Origin: Rhopalosiphum padi
Lineage: Eukaryota; Arthropoda; Insecta; Hemiptera; Aphididae
Assembly: GCF_020882245.1 (NCBI RefSeq)
Contig: NC_083597.1
Span: 158,581-222,580 of the forward strand
Direction of reading: 5' to 3'
Length of the DNA stretch: 64,000 bases
The position numbers and the translations under genes were made by a program. This document shows positions 48,831 to 63,020 of the stretch, piece by piece. The notes beneath the pieces were generated by a model. That model was given only the letters and a program-made list of their open reading frames with translations. It had not been told where the DNA came from and ran no database searches. The first letter of the stretch is position 1. Every line of letters begins with the position of its first letter.

Positions 48831-48838
48831 CGTATGAG

Positions 48839-50139
48839 TATTATAAATATAATATAATACTAATATTCTATCTAAGTTCGTTAGCTCATCTTCCTAGTTC
48901 AAGTAAAAACTATAATCATGGTTATGATTAGATAAAACTGCCAACTGACATAATATAAATAAGTATACTAAAAGTGCAATAATATATTAATATTATTATC
49001 GATTAACATGATTAAAATATAATAATATATGAAATTAAAACCTTATTATTATATAATATTAGTAATTAGTTAGAGATATTACATAATATGTCAATTTATG
49101 GCTATGCGTAGGTAATACATTTAATGTACGTGTTTCTAATAATTGCATATAATTATACGTCAGGAGAATGATCTTCTGGTTTACTTTTTCAGGGCATAAT
49201 AATAAACAAATATGTAACGAGTTATATTCGTTAAATTGAACACATTCAAAATAAAATGGTTACTTGTTTTTTATTGACAAAAATATTCTGTATTTCTTTA
49301 AGTTAAAAATAATCTTATTGCAGATGATTGTATCAATTGTATGTAGGTTACCTACATAAATCCCCTCCCTACCTGACTTGATCTAAAAAAATTCAAATTA
49401 TCGCAAGTAATTTTAAACTAAAAAAAAAATAATCCTTGTGAGCATGTTTGGTAAATCACCCTGTATATTATATTATACTTTTATTAAACATAGAAAATGT
49501 GTGTAAATAGAAACATATTTCGAAAAGGTTAAAGTGTAAGTAGTTATAAAACTAATTTGGAATTCAGATCCGGTTTTGAAAAGAATTAAAGTGGATAAAT
49601 TTGATGGGTGGGAAGGAATAAAAGCTGTTCATAACAAACGATTAACATTAGGGAAAAAAGTTTTGACTGCTTAGACGGAAATTACGAATAATAAGGATAC
49701 AAATTATATTTACAGATTTAATTAAATGAAAGAAAGAAGTTCATTAGATGAGTAATTATGAATAATGTTTATAGTATCGTTTGTACATGGTATTTTTAAA
49801 TCTTTAATTTAAACGCAAGTCTATGATATAATATAATATATATTGTATAATATTTTGATTTTGTGCACAGAATCTCAAGTGTATAACTTTTTTTTGTTTT
49901 TAAATTTTTCAATAAAATTTCCGAAGGCAACACTCAATTCTTGAGCGAAAAAAAAAGGTGTATATAAATTTTAAAATGGTATAGTTCATATATGTCTTCA
50001 ATCCTTTAAATCATTTAGTCAACGGACCTCTTATTATTATTATTATTTTTGAATCTCGTGCTGGCATTTATAGTAAAGACATAATAAATCTATTTTATAA
50101 AAATAAGTTCAGTTTTTAGTTATTTTTTATGTACAAAAA
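48839..50139. other. AT-rich non-coding DNA
   Basis: Nothing recognised. Confidence 0.5.
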
Positions 50140-50940
50140 CTAGCTGTTCCTAGTGGTTCCTACACAGCGACGCTCGTGGTAAATTAAATTATGCCAGTAG
50201 GTTTACTATATTTAACTGTGTTAAATGGAAACTAATTATATTTTTAATATTCATTTGAGTGGTTTTGAGTGTTTTGATCAAATATAAAATACAGGTTTTA
50301 CAATTATATGTAATCATAATGGCAATTATAGAGTATAATTAATGCTAAGTTTAAAAAAAAATCTTACCTAGAAATAATGTTTTTCATTTTTACCTCCTTG
50401 TACACCTTGGGGAATAAATTTTGGAAATTCTTTCTTATTGGATTCGTTATCATAAAATGAAATTACTGACCAAATTTCATAATCATAGCTTTAGAGATTT
50501 CGACTAGGCGATAATGAATTAGTGAATTAAGACATTTTATTATAGTTATTTATATTTACATATAGGTACTCGTTTATAAATTTATAACTACTCAACCGAT
50601 TTTGATGAAATTATTATCAATGTGTGTAATTTGATCTCCATCATAAAATAGGAGAGTTTTTATCTCGATTAATGACCTCAATATTACTTCTTTATTATAT
50701 TTATGGTTGTGCGACTATTTTTAACGAATGATATATAATCTGTTAATTGATTGAAAAAATTCAACGCTGGGCTATTTAAAGTTAATAATGTGTCAGAAAT
50801 ATCATCTATAGTCTATACCTACGTCAAATCAAAAAAAACATAAATATTATTTATCCTCACGCTAAATGTTGGCATTAATGCATTATATAGGCAACCAAAT
50901 TTAACAAGGATGCATTTTGTACGGGCGGGGTTTAGCTAAT
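50140..50940. repeat. unclassified interspersed repeat
   Basis: Begins CTAGCTGTTCCTAGTGG with GCGACGCTCGTGG close by, contains ACTCAACCGATTTTGATGAA, and ends TACGGGCGGGGTTTAGCTA. Such words recur in many arthropod interspersed repeats. I see no coding part and cannot name the family. Confidence 0.4.
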
Positions 50941-51689
50941 ATATTTCTATATATAAATAGATGAATTTTCTTTTCTTTGTCTTCTAAAGACTCAACAACT
51001 ATCGAATCTTTATCAATAAAAGTTACATCAATAAACTCTTCGAAATTCGGAAAGGGTTTATACAATCGTATTTTAAGCACTATAAATCGCTACTTATATA
51101 GTATTATACTTATAGGGTGATAAACACATCAATTTTGTTTTGATTTATGAAAATGAAATATGCTTTTATTAATTTATAGGATTATCATAATTTACAAATA
51201 ATAAAAGAGTTTTTATGATTTGATATAATTTTCTGTAATGTATTTTTTTTCATTTAGTCTAATAGCTATTCTATAAAATGTAAAATTGATTAACAGATGT
51301 TATAGAAGAGTCAAAGTGCATGGTTAAATCTTATAAAATAAAAATATATTCTTATTTGGGTTATGTTTAAATATAACTCGTATAGCTTTTGATTAATTTG
51401 CACCAAATTGTATACACATATTATATTTATATTATTCTGGTCGTTTCGAAGAGTATGTTAGGGGTACTAGCTATTGCCTATAAATAAAGGCAGTGTAAGA
51501 ATTAGGATTATAGAATTAAAACATACCTTACCATTTTGACGGTTCAAAAAAAGTATAGATAACAGAACGAATTATTTATTTTAAAGTTGTTTGTCTACTA
51601 GTAAAAATATTACAATCGTAACATTCGTAACCATATATTGGGCAAACAGATGGAAAATCTAAATAAACGAAACTAAAAATCTGTTCAAA
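50941..51689. other. AT-rich non-coding DNA
   Basis: Nothing recognised. Confidence 0.5.
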
Positions 51690-52135
51690 TAACTTTTTCA
51701 TTTAGAAATCTCGATTCACCACATGTTACGTTAAAAAATCTAACAGTTCCAACGGAAAACGAAGTTAAATATCTGGGTGTAACTCTAGATAAATGCCTAA
51801 CCTGGAACCCACACATAGAACTTAAATGTAAAACTGTTAACTCTAGACTTCAAATCCTTATTTCACTCTTGAAATCAAAATTCTCCCTATCCAATAAACT
51901 TACCATATACAAGTCAATAATTTAAACAGTTAGGTGTTTGTACATACGATATTTAGTTATGAAGCACTACAAAGCCATCCAATACCAAAACGTTTCAGGC
52001 GTTTCAATCCATCTACCTACAAGTAATAACATCTTTTCCTTAGTACTTCATAAACAATAATCTTCACAAAGGCCTAAAAATACCTACACTTAATCAATTA
52101 GCCAAGGTTAGGTAGTTAGGTTAGTAGATTTAGTA
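51690..52135 (+). pseudogene. jockey-clade reverse transcriptase C-terminal fragment
   Basis: Reads NLTVPTENEVKYLGVTLDKC then LTWNPHIELKCKTVNSRL, KSKFSLSNKLTIYKS to an in-frame stop near 51924, and on in decayed frames to KGLKIPTLNQLAK near 52100. YLGV-hydrophobic-LD...LTW..HI is the conserved segment after the RT palm in jockey-type elements. It is a short, broken relic of a different family from the one at 16.1-17.1 kb. Confidence 0.7.
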
Positions 52136-52152
52136 TGACGCCTTAGTAAGTC

Positions 52153-52681
52153 GGACACATACTAGTTGCGGACAAATTATTTCAGGTCAATATTATAACA
52201 TAACAATTGCGGACACGCGTTTCGTTGTCATAATACTAATTGCGTACAGAGATTATTTTTAATAAAAACCACGTGAGTTTTCCGTCAATCACACGTAACT
52301 TTTTAAGTTTTTCACTATACATTTTTATACAGAAAAATAGAAAATAAACGAACAGAAAGACAACACTACGACAGATATTAAGCAAGCGAGTAAGGTTGTC
52401 GATAAAGTGCAGATTAAACATATTTTTTGACAGCCGTTTCAAAAGCACCTGCAGAATCTTAATGATGATAAATAATATATATATATATATAATGTATATA
52501 TATAAATCGTTAATATCGAACAGTTCCCAACGTCCACAATCGTTAATATCAAAAATAATAATTGGACATTTATCCGCAATTCGTATCTTATATTTGTGTC
52601 CGCAATTCGTATGTTACCTTTTTAGATTTCGTCCGCAACTCACGTGGTTTTTGTCACTTTGTCCGCAATTCGGAAACACCG
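52153..52681. mobile_element. foldback-like element made of repeated TTGCGGACA words, 8-bp TSD
   Basis: The left arm (52153-52300) carries TTGCGGACAAA, ATTGCGGACAC and ATTGCGTACAG in forward orientation. The right arm (52525-52681) carries TATCCGCAATTCG, TGTCCGCAATTCG, CGTCCGCAACTCACGTGG and TGTCCGCAATTCGG, i.e. the same words inverted. AAAACCACGTGAGTT near 52267 is also inverted at about 52636-52655. Both ends are bordered by AGTAAGTC (52145-52152 and 52682-52689). A (TA)n tract lies in the centre near 52472-52503. No ORF belongs to it. MULE-like or foldback origin is inference. Confidence 0.7.
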
Positions 52682-52689
52682 AGTAAGTC

Positions 52690-55268
52690 ACCTACACCAG
52701 CACTTGGCTAACACAATAATTTCCTTATTAAAATCGGTATTACTGAATAATAAGTAATAATAACCTCTTTGACACATATTTATGTTAAAGTAACTATCAA
52801 CGTATGACGTTGACGTAGTATTTGTTGTTCAAAATTACTATTTTACTTATTTTGATGAATTTTACTCTAATATGACCTTGATAGATACAGTATATTATAA
52901 TTGATAATATTGTATGTAATTATTACTTTTTAATTACTAGCTTTATTAAAATATATCAACAAATTAATCAACTTAATGCGATTCAATACCGTTGTGCAAC
53001 TGTACATCATGTATGCAGCGTATGTTTATTAGAAACGTGTGCAACAACGGGCTGTATACGATGCTATCGCTAAAGCGCATCACCACTGTTTTGTTGTTAT
53101 CTCGTTACAAGATTGTCACAGCCTAAATCAATAGATATACAAAAATATCAGGAATATCCATTAGTAATTGATAAACATTTTCTACTAGGTACATAATATT
53201 AATGTATAATTATTCGAACATAACAAGCAAATGATTTTTAGAGTATAGCTCCTGTGAAATAATAAAAAAAAAGTTAATTCAACTGTTTTAATATAAGTAT
53301 ATAATATTTTGCATTTTCTGCAGGTGTATTGTAATATTTCTAGCATACATGTATATTAAATCCAATATATAATACATAATAATAAATTATAATATATAAT
53401 ATACTAACTATTTTAACTATTATTTTATATGTATATATTAACTAACTTTATGATTATTACTTATATAGCCACCAAAAATACCCAGTTATTTTTTTCAAAA
53501 ACAAAAATAAACGACTACTTTTACTTAGATAAAGGTTTTGTTACATAGCTTCGCTCACAAATAATCACTAGTGTACCATTGTATAATTATATAAAATACC
53601 AATAAATATTTTACGGTAAGTTGATATAATAAATTATACTATTAGAATGTCTGTATAGTCTATGCTCTATAATCTATACCTACATTAATACAGACAGGTT
53701 GTCAGGTTTTCGGTACGCTCATGTTGTCAGGGATTGTAAACGGGTTTAAAGATTTCTTTGAATTATGTTTCCGAAAGAAAATAATTGTAATAATTAACTC
53801 ATTTCGTTACCGATGGACACAGGACACTTAAAAAAAAAATACGCAAGCATAACGCTACGCGAATATTTATGGAAAGCGAAACATAAGGAAAAACTTTCTA
53901 CTGAAACTTTGCAATCCTCTGGGGTGTACCCCTGCAGCAGTCGGCACTTCAGTGAAAATAAGCTTTGGCGTTAAAAAAATACTGTACATAACTATGCAAT
54001 ATATAATTTACATGTAAACGATATAAATTGTGTAAACGGAGAAAAAGCTGCTAGGCAATAATAAAATAACACGTTTAGACTGTATAATACTATATATACG
54101 AAAATTGCAAACGATATTTGGTCGTCGTCTGTTTATCAAAAAAAGGTTGGAAAGTCAGAGCTAGATTTTAAAAACAAATAACGGACTTAATGAATATAAT
54201 ATAATATGTGCATAATACCTAGTTATAGTACACAATAATTAATAATAAAAACATCAGCAACATGAACGGTGTACAGGGTATATGAGAGTTTTGATATTAT
54301 ATAGTCGGCGATTTGTACTATAGAATAGATTATGTATGTTGTTCATTTAACAAAACAACTTCAAAAATATAGGATTTTTTAAATGATCGATAATTATCAC
54401 AAACCATCAAGGTTGTCAATTCTTAAAAAACATCAAGCTCTAGTGACTTGTCATTAAGTTATCAAGATGCCAAGATTATTGGCTTTGCTCTTACTTTAAA
54501 TATAGGTGTCTCATACTCGTTATTATAGTGGACTGTAGATTATTTAATGAAGGAATATATTATGTATTATTATGTATGGTTACACAATTTATTTGAACGC
54601 GAAGCTTATACTTAATAATATAAAAAAATAATAATAATAATATGCTCCTATCGGACATCGACATGACATGATACATTGTTCGAATTGCCGTTATAGTTCT
54701 GGCTGATAACAAAAACGCCTATCAAACTATAATAATAACAATAACAATATATGACAATAATAATCAAAAACAAACCAATAAGATATAATTAATGATTAAA
54801 TAATATGAAAATGTAAATAATATCATATAAATTATATTATGTTTATTTTATAATGTATAACTTAAATATTAATCTTATATTCTTATTGCTAAAATATTTA
54901 GAACTTAACTTTTCCGTCATAAATTTAACTTACATGGAGCTTATAGCTAAATATATTTGTGATCAACTAATTAAATTGTGTAAATTTACGAGTATGATAT
55001 GATTATATTTTTATTTTAAAAATTTACTTAAATAACCTAACCTAATCTAACCTTTAGCATTACTTGATCACTTTAATATTTTTATGTACTTCAAGGACTA
55101 GTGTACAGATAATATCTTGGCTAAAATAAATCTTACAATTGTGTGTGAGTTTTTTTTTAAATAATGCCTAATGGTTATGCCTATTTATACTATAAAAATA
55201 TGTCTTGGCTAATGAAACAAATAATATGACCTCTTCATAAATACTATGTCAATAATGTATAATCTGCA
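52690..55268. other. AT-rich non-coding DNA
   Basis: No gene or classifiable repeat. A small CCTAA motif cluster lies near 55034-55053. Confidence 0.5.
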
Positions 55269-56361
55269 GAGTTAGGCATATCATAGTTACATGTAACTAA
55301 GTTATGTAACTCGGTTACTTTTGTAACTTGTAACAAATTACTCATTTTTAATTTAACTTGTAAATTGTAACTAGTTACACATCTTCTTGTAACTTTTTAT
55401 TTAATTTAAAGTTACAATTAAAAGTTACATTGTCTATAATATATATCACTGTATGATTATCATATTATTATAATAAAATTTAAATTAAAAAAACATTTTG
55501 GTGCTGTAATCACATATATATAAACATAATATTAGGCATATTTATATATACTTGGCCGTAATCGACTGTATTTAATATTTATAACACAATACAAAATGTT
55601 TATAATGACAATTTTTTAATGATAAAAATAAGTCATTATCAATTTTTAATAATTATGTCACAATAAAAATACTATTTGTAAAATGTAATACAAATCTCTA
55701 TTCTTCTACTCCAGTTGAAAGGTTATTTTCATTTGCTAGATTTATTCATTGCCCTACTAGGAGAAATTTATGTGACCACAATTTTGAAAAAATTTAGAAA
55801 AATATAATTAAAATATAATATAATTTAGAAAATTAATCATATTCATTTTAGTAAAATATAATTTATATAATTATTTTATTTAATTTTAAATTAAATTTCA
55901 TGTTTTTAAATTATATTACCTATCATATTATATAAATACCATTGCCTTAGTTAATAATTTAACTATAAATATTACTATTACTATACCTATATTGCATGCC
56001 CTTATTTCATAAGAAGACTAACTACTAATTTTATGACTGTTACGTTAGACAATTGACAAGTGTTTTAAAGACTGTTATATAAACATGTTTTTTTTATTGT
56101 GATTTATTATATAGGTATAAATTGTCTTATGCTTAAAAAATTAAACTTTTAAAATATGTTGATTGTATTATAATAAATGAATAAATACAAACATATTTTA
56201 TTTATCAATGTAACTTTTAACTTTAAATGTAACTAGTTACATAACTGTAACTTTTAATCAGTTACACAACATAAAAATATCTAGTATCTTGTAACTGGTT
56301 ACACAGTATTAAAGTAACTTGTAACCAGTTACAATAAATAAAGTAACTTGCCCAGCCCTGT
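55269..56361 (+). mobile_element. decayed hAT element with transposase C-terminal relic
   Basis: Ends CAGAGTTAGGCA (left) and complement CAGGGCTGGGCA (right) match at nine of twelve positions. GTATAATC occurs just outside both, possibly the 8-bp target duplication offset by one or two bases. Both subterminal regions are packed with GTAACT/AGTTAC words (TGTAACTAGTTAC, TGTAACTGGTTAC). Near 55700-55790 the plus strand reads TPVERLFSFARFIHCPTRRN then LCDHNFEKI and a stop, the hAT C-terminal dimerisation signature. Most of the transposase is gone. Confidence 0.75.
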
Positions 56362-59300
56362 GTATAATCGTATGCAATATGACAGTATAACATTGCAGTA
56401 TGGGAATTTAGTAAAATTAAAAAATAATAACTACGGACAAATGTAATGTAGTTTTAATAACGAATTGATATTATTCACTAAGAATAATATTTTATTATTG
56501 TTATTGGTTAATTTAAAATTACATACATTTTAGAAATGCAAATTTTTCATAAAGATTTACATATAATAAAAACGTTTAATAGGATGAAATATACACCAAA
56601 ATGATAATAAAATAATAATATGTACATATCGTGTTATCGTGTTAACATTTATATTTAATGTTTATCTCGGGTATGTTCGAATAAAGTTAGAATAGGTACA
56701 ACATCGAGACAACGTGTGGCCGCGAAAACTTTGTTATACCATGTCCCAAATTTTGTGATAAATGTATAGATAATTAAAAAAGATTACGCGTTGATACTAT
56801 GTACACTGATGTGATAGACGAAGTAACATGCCGTTTGATTTAATGCCGCTTTTCATAAAAATATTAATATAAGTATAACAAAAAGATTTTTACAAGGTTA
56901 ATTTCTTAAGCATGCATTCCCATAAAATATGTATTATAAGCTTACAATTTGGTTATTTTATCACTGAACGATTATTTTCTTGGTATTTATGTGTTATAAA
57001 TAGTTGTCATTTTCTAAAAAATAAAATATATATATTACCTACATAGATATGTAATAATTTACTGTTTTTAAGAACACATAAAGATACAAAGAAAATTACT
57101 GATTACTAATAATAAAATATACCTATCCTATGACGGCTGTAATAATGTCTAACTAATTCTTGAAACGTTGAAAAAAAATTTCAAATTCAAACAAAATATG
57201 TATATTGTATACGTAGTTAGAAATGAAAAATTCTAAAAGAAATACACGTTAAATAATGATCTTGGAAAAATCTTTAAAAAAATTCTTTTAACTAATAATT
57301 AATTATTTATACAATTTTACGCGTGAATATATTAAAGTTGTGATATGTAATCCATTTGTAAATAAATATCTGTTAATGATCACTGATATACAGTGTAAAT
57401 AAAAATAATAAAGTAAAATATTGTTAAACGAAAATTTAAAAAAACGTTTATTATCCATTCACTTTTTAATTTAATAATATAATTATCTAATAAAACTTAA
57501 CCTATTTATTCGAAAACTATTTAAATTTAAAATATTTTTAAAGTCTAATAATAATGATAATACAAAATTATTGAACTTATTACGTTCTAAAATTAAAATA
57601 AACTCGCAATATTAGTCTTATCAATTGGGTATATGTATTACTGTTCGTTGGGAAATGTAATGTAGTGAATAAACTGCAGTTTTTTTTTACTAAGCTGCTT
57701 CAATGTATCAATCAATCTCAAATCAATTTCAAAAATTGTTAAGTGCAAACTGGTCAAAAAGTAATATTTATTATTGTTTATTGAAGACTAAGAAACGTGA
57801 TTTTATCGAGTATATAGAATATAGATACTACTTCTCAGCTAAGATGGTTTGTACGCCGCCATGAAGTTATTATTATAATATAGGTACTTTATGTATTATT
57901 ATTATTTTATATTGTCTATTTTTATAAAACTACTTAGCCGTAATCGATATCATCTTTATTTAACAGAAAAAAAAATTAATGCGATAAAATTTTTCTAGGC
58001 TCACAGCCAAAAAGTTCTGAATATCTTATCATCCAAGAGGGGGTATTAATGATTATATTTTATTTTTCCTCATTTTTACCCTCTTTTCTGGAATAAATAT
58101 ATTGCCAATAAAGTTTTTGTGACAGAGATAACGAAATTAAAGATAAACTTTTTCTAACTATATACCTAATACACATTATATAGTATATTATTTTATAATT
58201 AATGGTAAATACGTATTATAGAAACTGAGATAAATTTTTATTTTTTTTTAATTCCAATCTCTTATAAATAATCATTTTATATATTTTATCTATATGTGTT
58301 TATATCTTTAATGACAAGCATTTAATTGAAACTGAAAAATTAAACCGTTGCCACAAAAAACACCATCTATATAACATTTTAACATAATATAATATTTTTT
58401 TCTCAATTTAATACTGCTCCAATTAAGTAAGTAACTTTATTCTTATATGAATATTAGTGGCAATCAAATTAGATTTTTACATGAAATTTATTTAAAATAT
58501 TAATTAATTACAAAATAATACATTCCTAAATGCCTTATTTAAAATATTAAACGTGTAATTAATTTGAAAAGTGATAAATAAAGTAAAATATCGTCATAAC
58601 ATTTAAAAGTATATATTAAATTTGTGAGTGTTAACATTTAACCCATAGTAGGTACTAAATAGTATATACATAATAATGTATACTAATAAATTATATTATA
58701 AATGAGATATTTTAAATTTAGGTATACATAGATTATATATAACTATATAAGACTAGGGACTTCTAGGAGTTTGCATATTTTTCAATAATCATTAAAAACA
58801 TAGCTAAGTAAAATATAAATTTGTTTTATAGCAATACTAGTGTATATTTTAAAATGTATTGGTGCATATTTTGCATATTTGACCATTTTTCATTAATAAG
58901 TGCATATTTGATAATTATTTATAAAAAGATTTAAGTCTTATAATTTTATAATTAAATACTTAATTACAAATATATATTCTGGACCTGAGATATTAGTATG
59001 ATAGTTTTATTCATATAAAATAAATATTTTAATATTAGTGTTTATGTTTTTCTCATCAATCACTTTCATTGTTACTTATCAGTACACCGCAAGCGTGATT
59101 CAAAACCTAACCGCAAATTGAAAATAATAATAAACAATTTATAATTTTAGCAATTTTAGCAATTTTTCAAATATTATCTAGATATTAAAATAAAAAGATT
59201 TTTATTCAATACTCTTATTTTTATTTTTTTAATGCATATTTTAATATCATATTTAATTACTAGTGTTCTTATAAATGCGTGCATATTTCAAGATTTTTTT

Positions 59301-59579
59301 CGGGTAGGAATTCCCTAGCCTAAATTATATATAATCCTAACCTATTACCTATACGTACTTTGCGCCCGGCTTACCTTTTTCCACGTAATACGATTGTCGT
59401 ATCCCGTTTCGCCGCCGAATCATTTCGACGCTGTGTCATTTTACTACATAATTCTCAAATTATTTTTGTATTTAGAACATGATTTAAAAATATATTGTGA
59501 TTTATAAATGATAAATAGACACAGTGAAACATTTATCATTTGAAACCATCTTAAATCTTAATACTATACTATCTGAATT
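56362..59579. other. AT-rich non-coding DNA
   Basis: Nothing recognised in 3.2 kb. TGCATATTT occurs several times between 58770 and 59290. Confidence 0.5.
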
Positions 59580-59768
59580 ATGAAAATTGAGGTTAACATG
59601 AAACTTCTCCAATGTGGAAAACACGATAAAAAAATTTACAATAAATGCACTAAGCTTAAACAAAGAATTTGCTGTCTTAAGAAAAGAGTGACAAGCTACT
59701 CTTCACAGATGAAATGGATTGATTCCATTTTGGACAATGTCAGTTATTTAATTAAACACAACAGATAA
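59580..59768 (+). CDS. unrecognised 62-codon ORF, probably a transposon scrap
   Basis: Basic and Cys-containing, with a heptad-like C-terminal half (LKQRICCLKKRVTSY, WIDSILDNVSYLIKHN). A coiled coil is possible. It lies just left of the inverted-repeat region described next and may be part of the same element. No family match. Confidence 0.25.
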   Translation: MKIEVNMKLLQCGKHDKKIYNKCTKLKQRICCLKKRVTSYSSQMKWIDSILDNVSYLIKHNR

Positions 59769-61755
59769 TTTTAAATAGTTCAAAAAAATTTTTTTTTTTG
59801 TGTCTGTCATCACGTTTTGCCGTTTTGGAATAGTAATAGTGCTTTGATTTTTGACTTCAGCCTCACATTGAAAAAAAAAATGAATCTTATTGGTACCTAC
59901 TTTTAGGAGTCAAAAGTAAAAAATGTCCAGTAGTTTTCAAAAACGTCAGGAAAAACCCTAAAAATGTAATGGACGCATAACCTGCAGTTTTCGACAAAAT
60001 CGGTTTTTTGATTTTGCTGTAATCCAAAAACGAATCATTGTAAATACTTGAAGTTTGCACCAAATGTTTATATTAGTGTTATCTATTTACGATTAATTCT
60101 TTTTAAATATTTTGATCTTTTTTAAGCTATTTTTAGGCAATTGAAATTTTCAATTTTTCTAGGTATTTTTTTTTTGAACTTCCCATAAAAAAATTTGACA
60201 AATCCAAAATTTTTTAAATTTAATATAAGGTTTATTATAAGTTGTTCTTATTGTAGTAAAAAAAAAAATAATCAAAAATCGTTAGTCTCAATTTTCATTT
60301 ATAAGCATTCAAAGTTCAAATGTTTACGAAATATGTCAAAATCACGAAAATTTGCAAAGAATTTTGAAGTTGAAAATTCATAACATTTTTTTGATTTATA
60401 CCTAAAGTTAAAAAACCTAGCACATGGTTCTCCATAACTTTTTCTTAAATAACTGTAAAAAAAAATTCTAGCATCAATATAGAAAAAGTTTTATAAGCGT
60501 ATTAAATTTAATTGTATACGAAATTGTGTAAAATAACGATATATTATTATTTATTACAATTTAAATATACGTTAAAATATAATATATCCTACTAATTTAT
60601 TATCCTAGACTGACAAATCATCTCCTTTCAGAATCATTTTTCGTATACAATGATACCTGTCATTGCATTCAAATTTAACACATTCATTATAGTAACCTAC
60701 TCTCCATCTCTATTATACAGCAGACCGATACCCACTTGTCCACCCTTTTTTATTATGCAATTATCGATTTTTTTTTATTTATGATTATGACTATAAAAAA
60801 GTACTTAATAATGGCGTATACATACTGTATGCAGTAACCTATGTATGCAGCATACATAACATACATATAATACATAATATAATTAATTAGTATGTAATTT
60901 GTAACTTACACGTTGTATTAAGTTAAAAATAAATTCTGCGAAATGGAACGGCGAAAAAATAAATTCGACGAAATAGGAACTGACTAATAATACGATTGTA
61001 TTCGACCAATTAGCACGATCGCGCTTGTTTTGACTTTTTACCTGCATGCATAAAACGCAAAACGATTGTGCTCCAATATATATGTGTATATATAACAATT
61101 TCCCAATACACTATTTAAAAATACAGTCGGACTTGGTTTTCTTTGGACTTGGTTTCCCAATATGATTGTATATTGGGGCTAATCCAGATAATATTTTATT
61201 ATTAATTTATCTTATCTGTAGGTTTTAAATATGCGTCAATGATAGTGTTATGATCGGCTTTTACATTTGAGCTGCAATTGACTGTTTGTTGTTGACTGTT
61301 GTAGCCCGTGTTGAACATACTATTAATTTAGTACTCACTAACTGTTTCGTTAGGTTAAGTAAATATAAATATAAATTTATTCCCTATAAATATAGGAAAT
61401 TTAAAGTACTTAAAAACATAGGCAGTATTCGGGTATTGGTGTACTAACAAAAATTGTCAATCAAGTATATAATATGTTGATAAATTATAATAATGTCACG
61501 AAAGTCCTTAGCATGCTTAATTAACACTATCATAATATTCTTCGGAAAATATCGTTCGTAGACAAATAGTAAATTCCTGAATCAAAAGAAAATTTAAAAA
61601 CAACTTATTCACAAGGCCGAACAAAATAATTTGACAAGAACTGCGTAGCACTAAAAATGATTTACATATCGTTCATTCTGACATTAGATTTAGAGAAAAA
61701 GTATATAGGTATGTAAGAAAAATTTTACAGATATAAACGATTTCCGTAAAAAAAA

Positions 61756-62460
61756 ATGCCAACAATTCCAAAATCACTGGAAGAATCAAAATTTCAATCA
61801 TTTAACTTGCGTACAGATACTCTTAAAACTAATATAGATGAATATTTTTGCTACATGAAAAAAAATTCAAATATAGTAAGTTGTATTGACTTGTCCAACT
61901 AATCTCGATGTATTAAGTCGTTCAAATCACATTTTTGCTAATGGCACATTTTTACATTCACCAAAATACTATGATTGATTTAATACAATTCATACGCTAC
62001 AAAACGGTTTTTATAATCCTTTAATATACTATTTTTTAATTCTAAATCAACTGAATTTTATATAGATATGTGGTGCACGATTATGTTTAAAGTTGACAGA
62101 CATAAATTTATCAATATCATTGGTTAATTGTAATTTTCATTTCGATTTTGAAAAAAGCGCACACAACGCTATTAAAGACTGTTTTCCAAATAGCAAAATT
62201 ATGACATGTAGATTCCATTTAGGTCAAAGTTGGTTTAGAAAAATCCAAAGCAATACCAAATCATTAAAAGAATTAAAGAATATAATTCAAAGTCAGAAAT
62301 AGGCTTTGATTAAAATATTTTTTCGCTCTTAATTTTTACCGGAAAATTTAGTCGGCGATGAATTTTCGTGTTTGATATTTTGTGAGTTATAATATATTTT
62401 ACAATTATGAATACCCTGATAAATATTTAAATATTCAAACAAACAAAAAAATGTTTTTAT
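61756..62460 (+). pseudogene. MULE transposase relic
   Basis: Scattered frames read MPTIPKSLEESKFQSFN, FANGTFLHSPKYYD, NTIHTLQNGFYNPLIYYFL, then FHFDFEKSAHNAIKDCFPNS and CRFHLGQSWFRKIQS. These follow the MULE order: a D-G-T-F block, an H-x5-P block, then D-F-E...FP...C-x-FHL. Stops and frame changes break it. The only longer ORF (62093-62302) starts at an internal Met. The catalytic D of the usual DGTF motif is N here. Confidence 0.75.
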
Positions 62461-62560
62461 AGATTCAATAAAATACATAAAGAAAATGGACCTTTTTAAG
62501 AAGTATTTTTTATATCTAAACGGACTATGCGTAATTTATAAGTTAAATAATATATTAAAT

Positions 62561-63020
62561 CAGTGGTTCTTAACCTTTTTTAGTTCAGCGCCCCCTTTAT
62601 CGTAATAACTAACTGCTAACGCCCCCCCCCCTCATGCAAAATTAAATTTTCTTATAAATATAAATATATTATTCATCAGTATATTATAACATTATTAATT
62701 AAAGTAAAAACTCTTATTTTTAGATAGTAATGGTTATATTTTACACCTCTTAACAAAACAATTTTACTTTACTATTCAAAAAGTATAAAATATAAAAATT
62801 ATACCTATCAATAACTGCCCTGAGGCTGATGAGTAGTTGCTAATGTGGCGATGTCTGGTTCGATATTGGTCAAAGCTAAACGTAGATCACCTTTGTTGCA
62901 AATGTCCAACCGATTTCTTTGTTTCGTTTGAAAAAGCTCACCCCCCCTTCAAAACTATCGCCCCTCAGAGAGACCGAAATGTCCCCAAGGGGGCGGTACC
63001 ACCCCCGTTAAAAACCACTG
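62561..63020. mobile_element. non-autonomous hAT element (MITE), 460 bp, perfect 8-bp TSD
   Basis: Starts CAGTGGTTCTTAACC and ends GTTAAAAACCACTG. Flanks are identical, TATTAAAT at 62553-62560 and 63021-63028. It contains long C-runs near both ends (e.g. 62623-62631) and no transposase. It inserted after the MULE relic formed. Confidence 0.9.

Noticed and set aside
53900..53980. GC-richer stretch as a missing spondin exon
   Set aside because: All three minus frames lack family motifs and phase-compatible splice sites.
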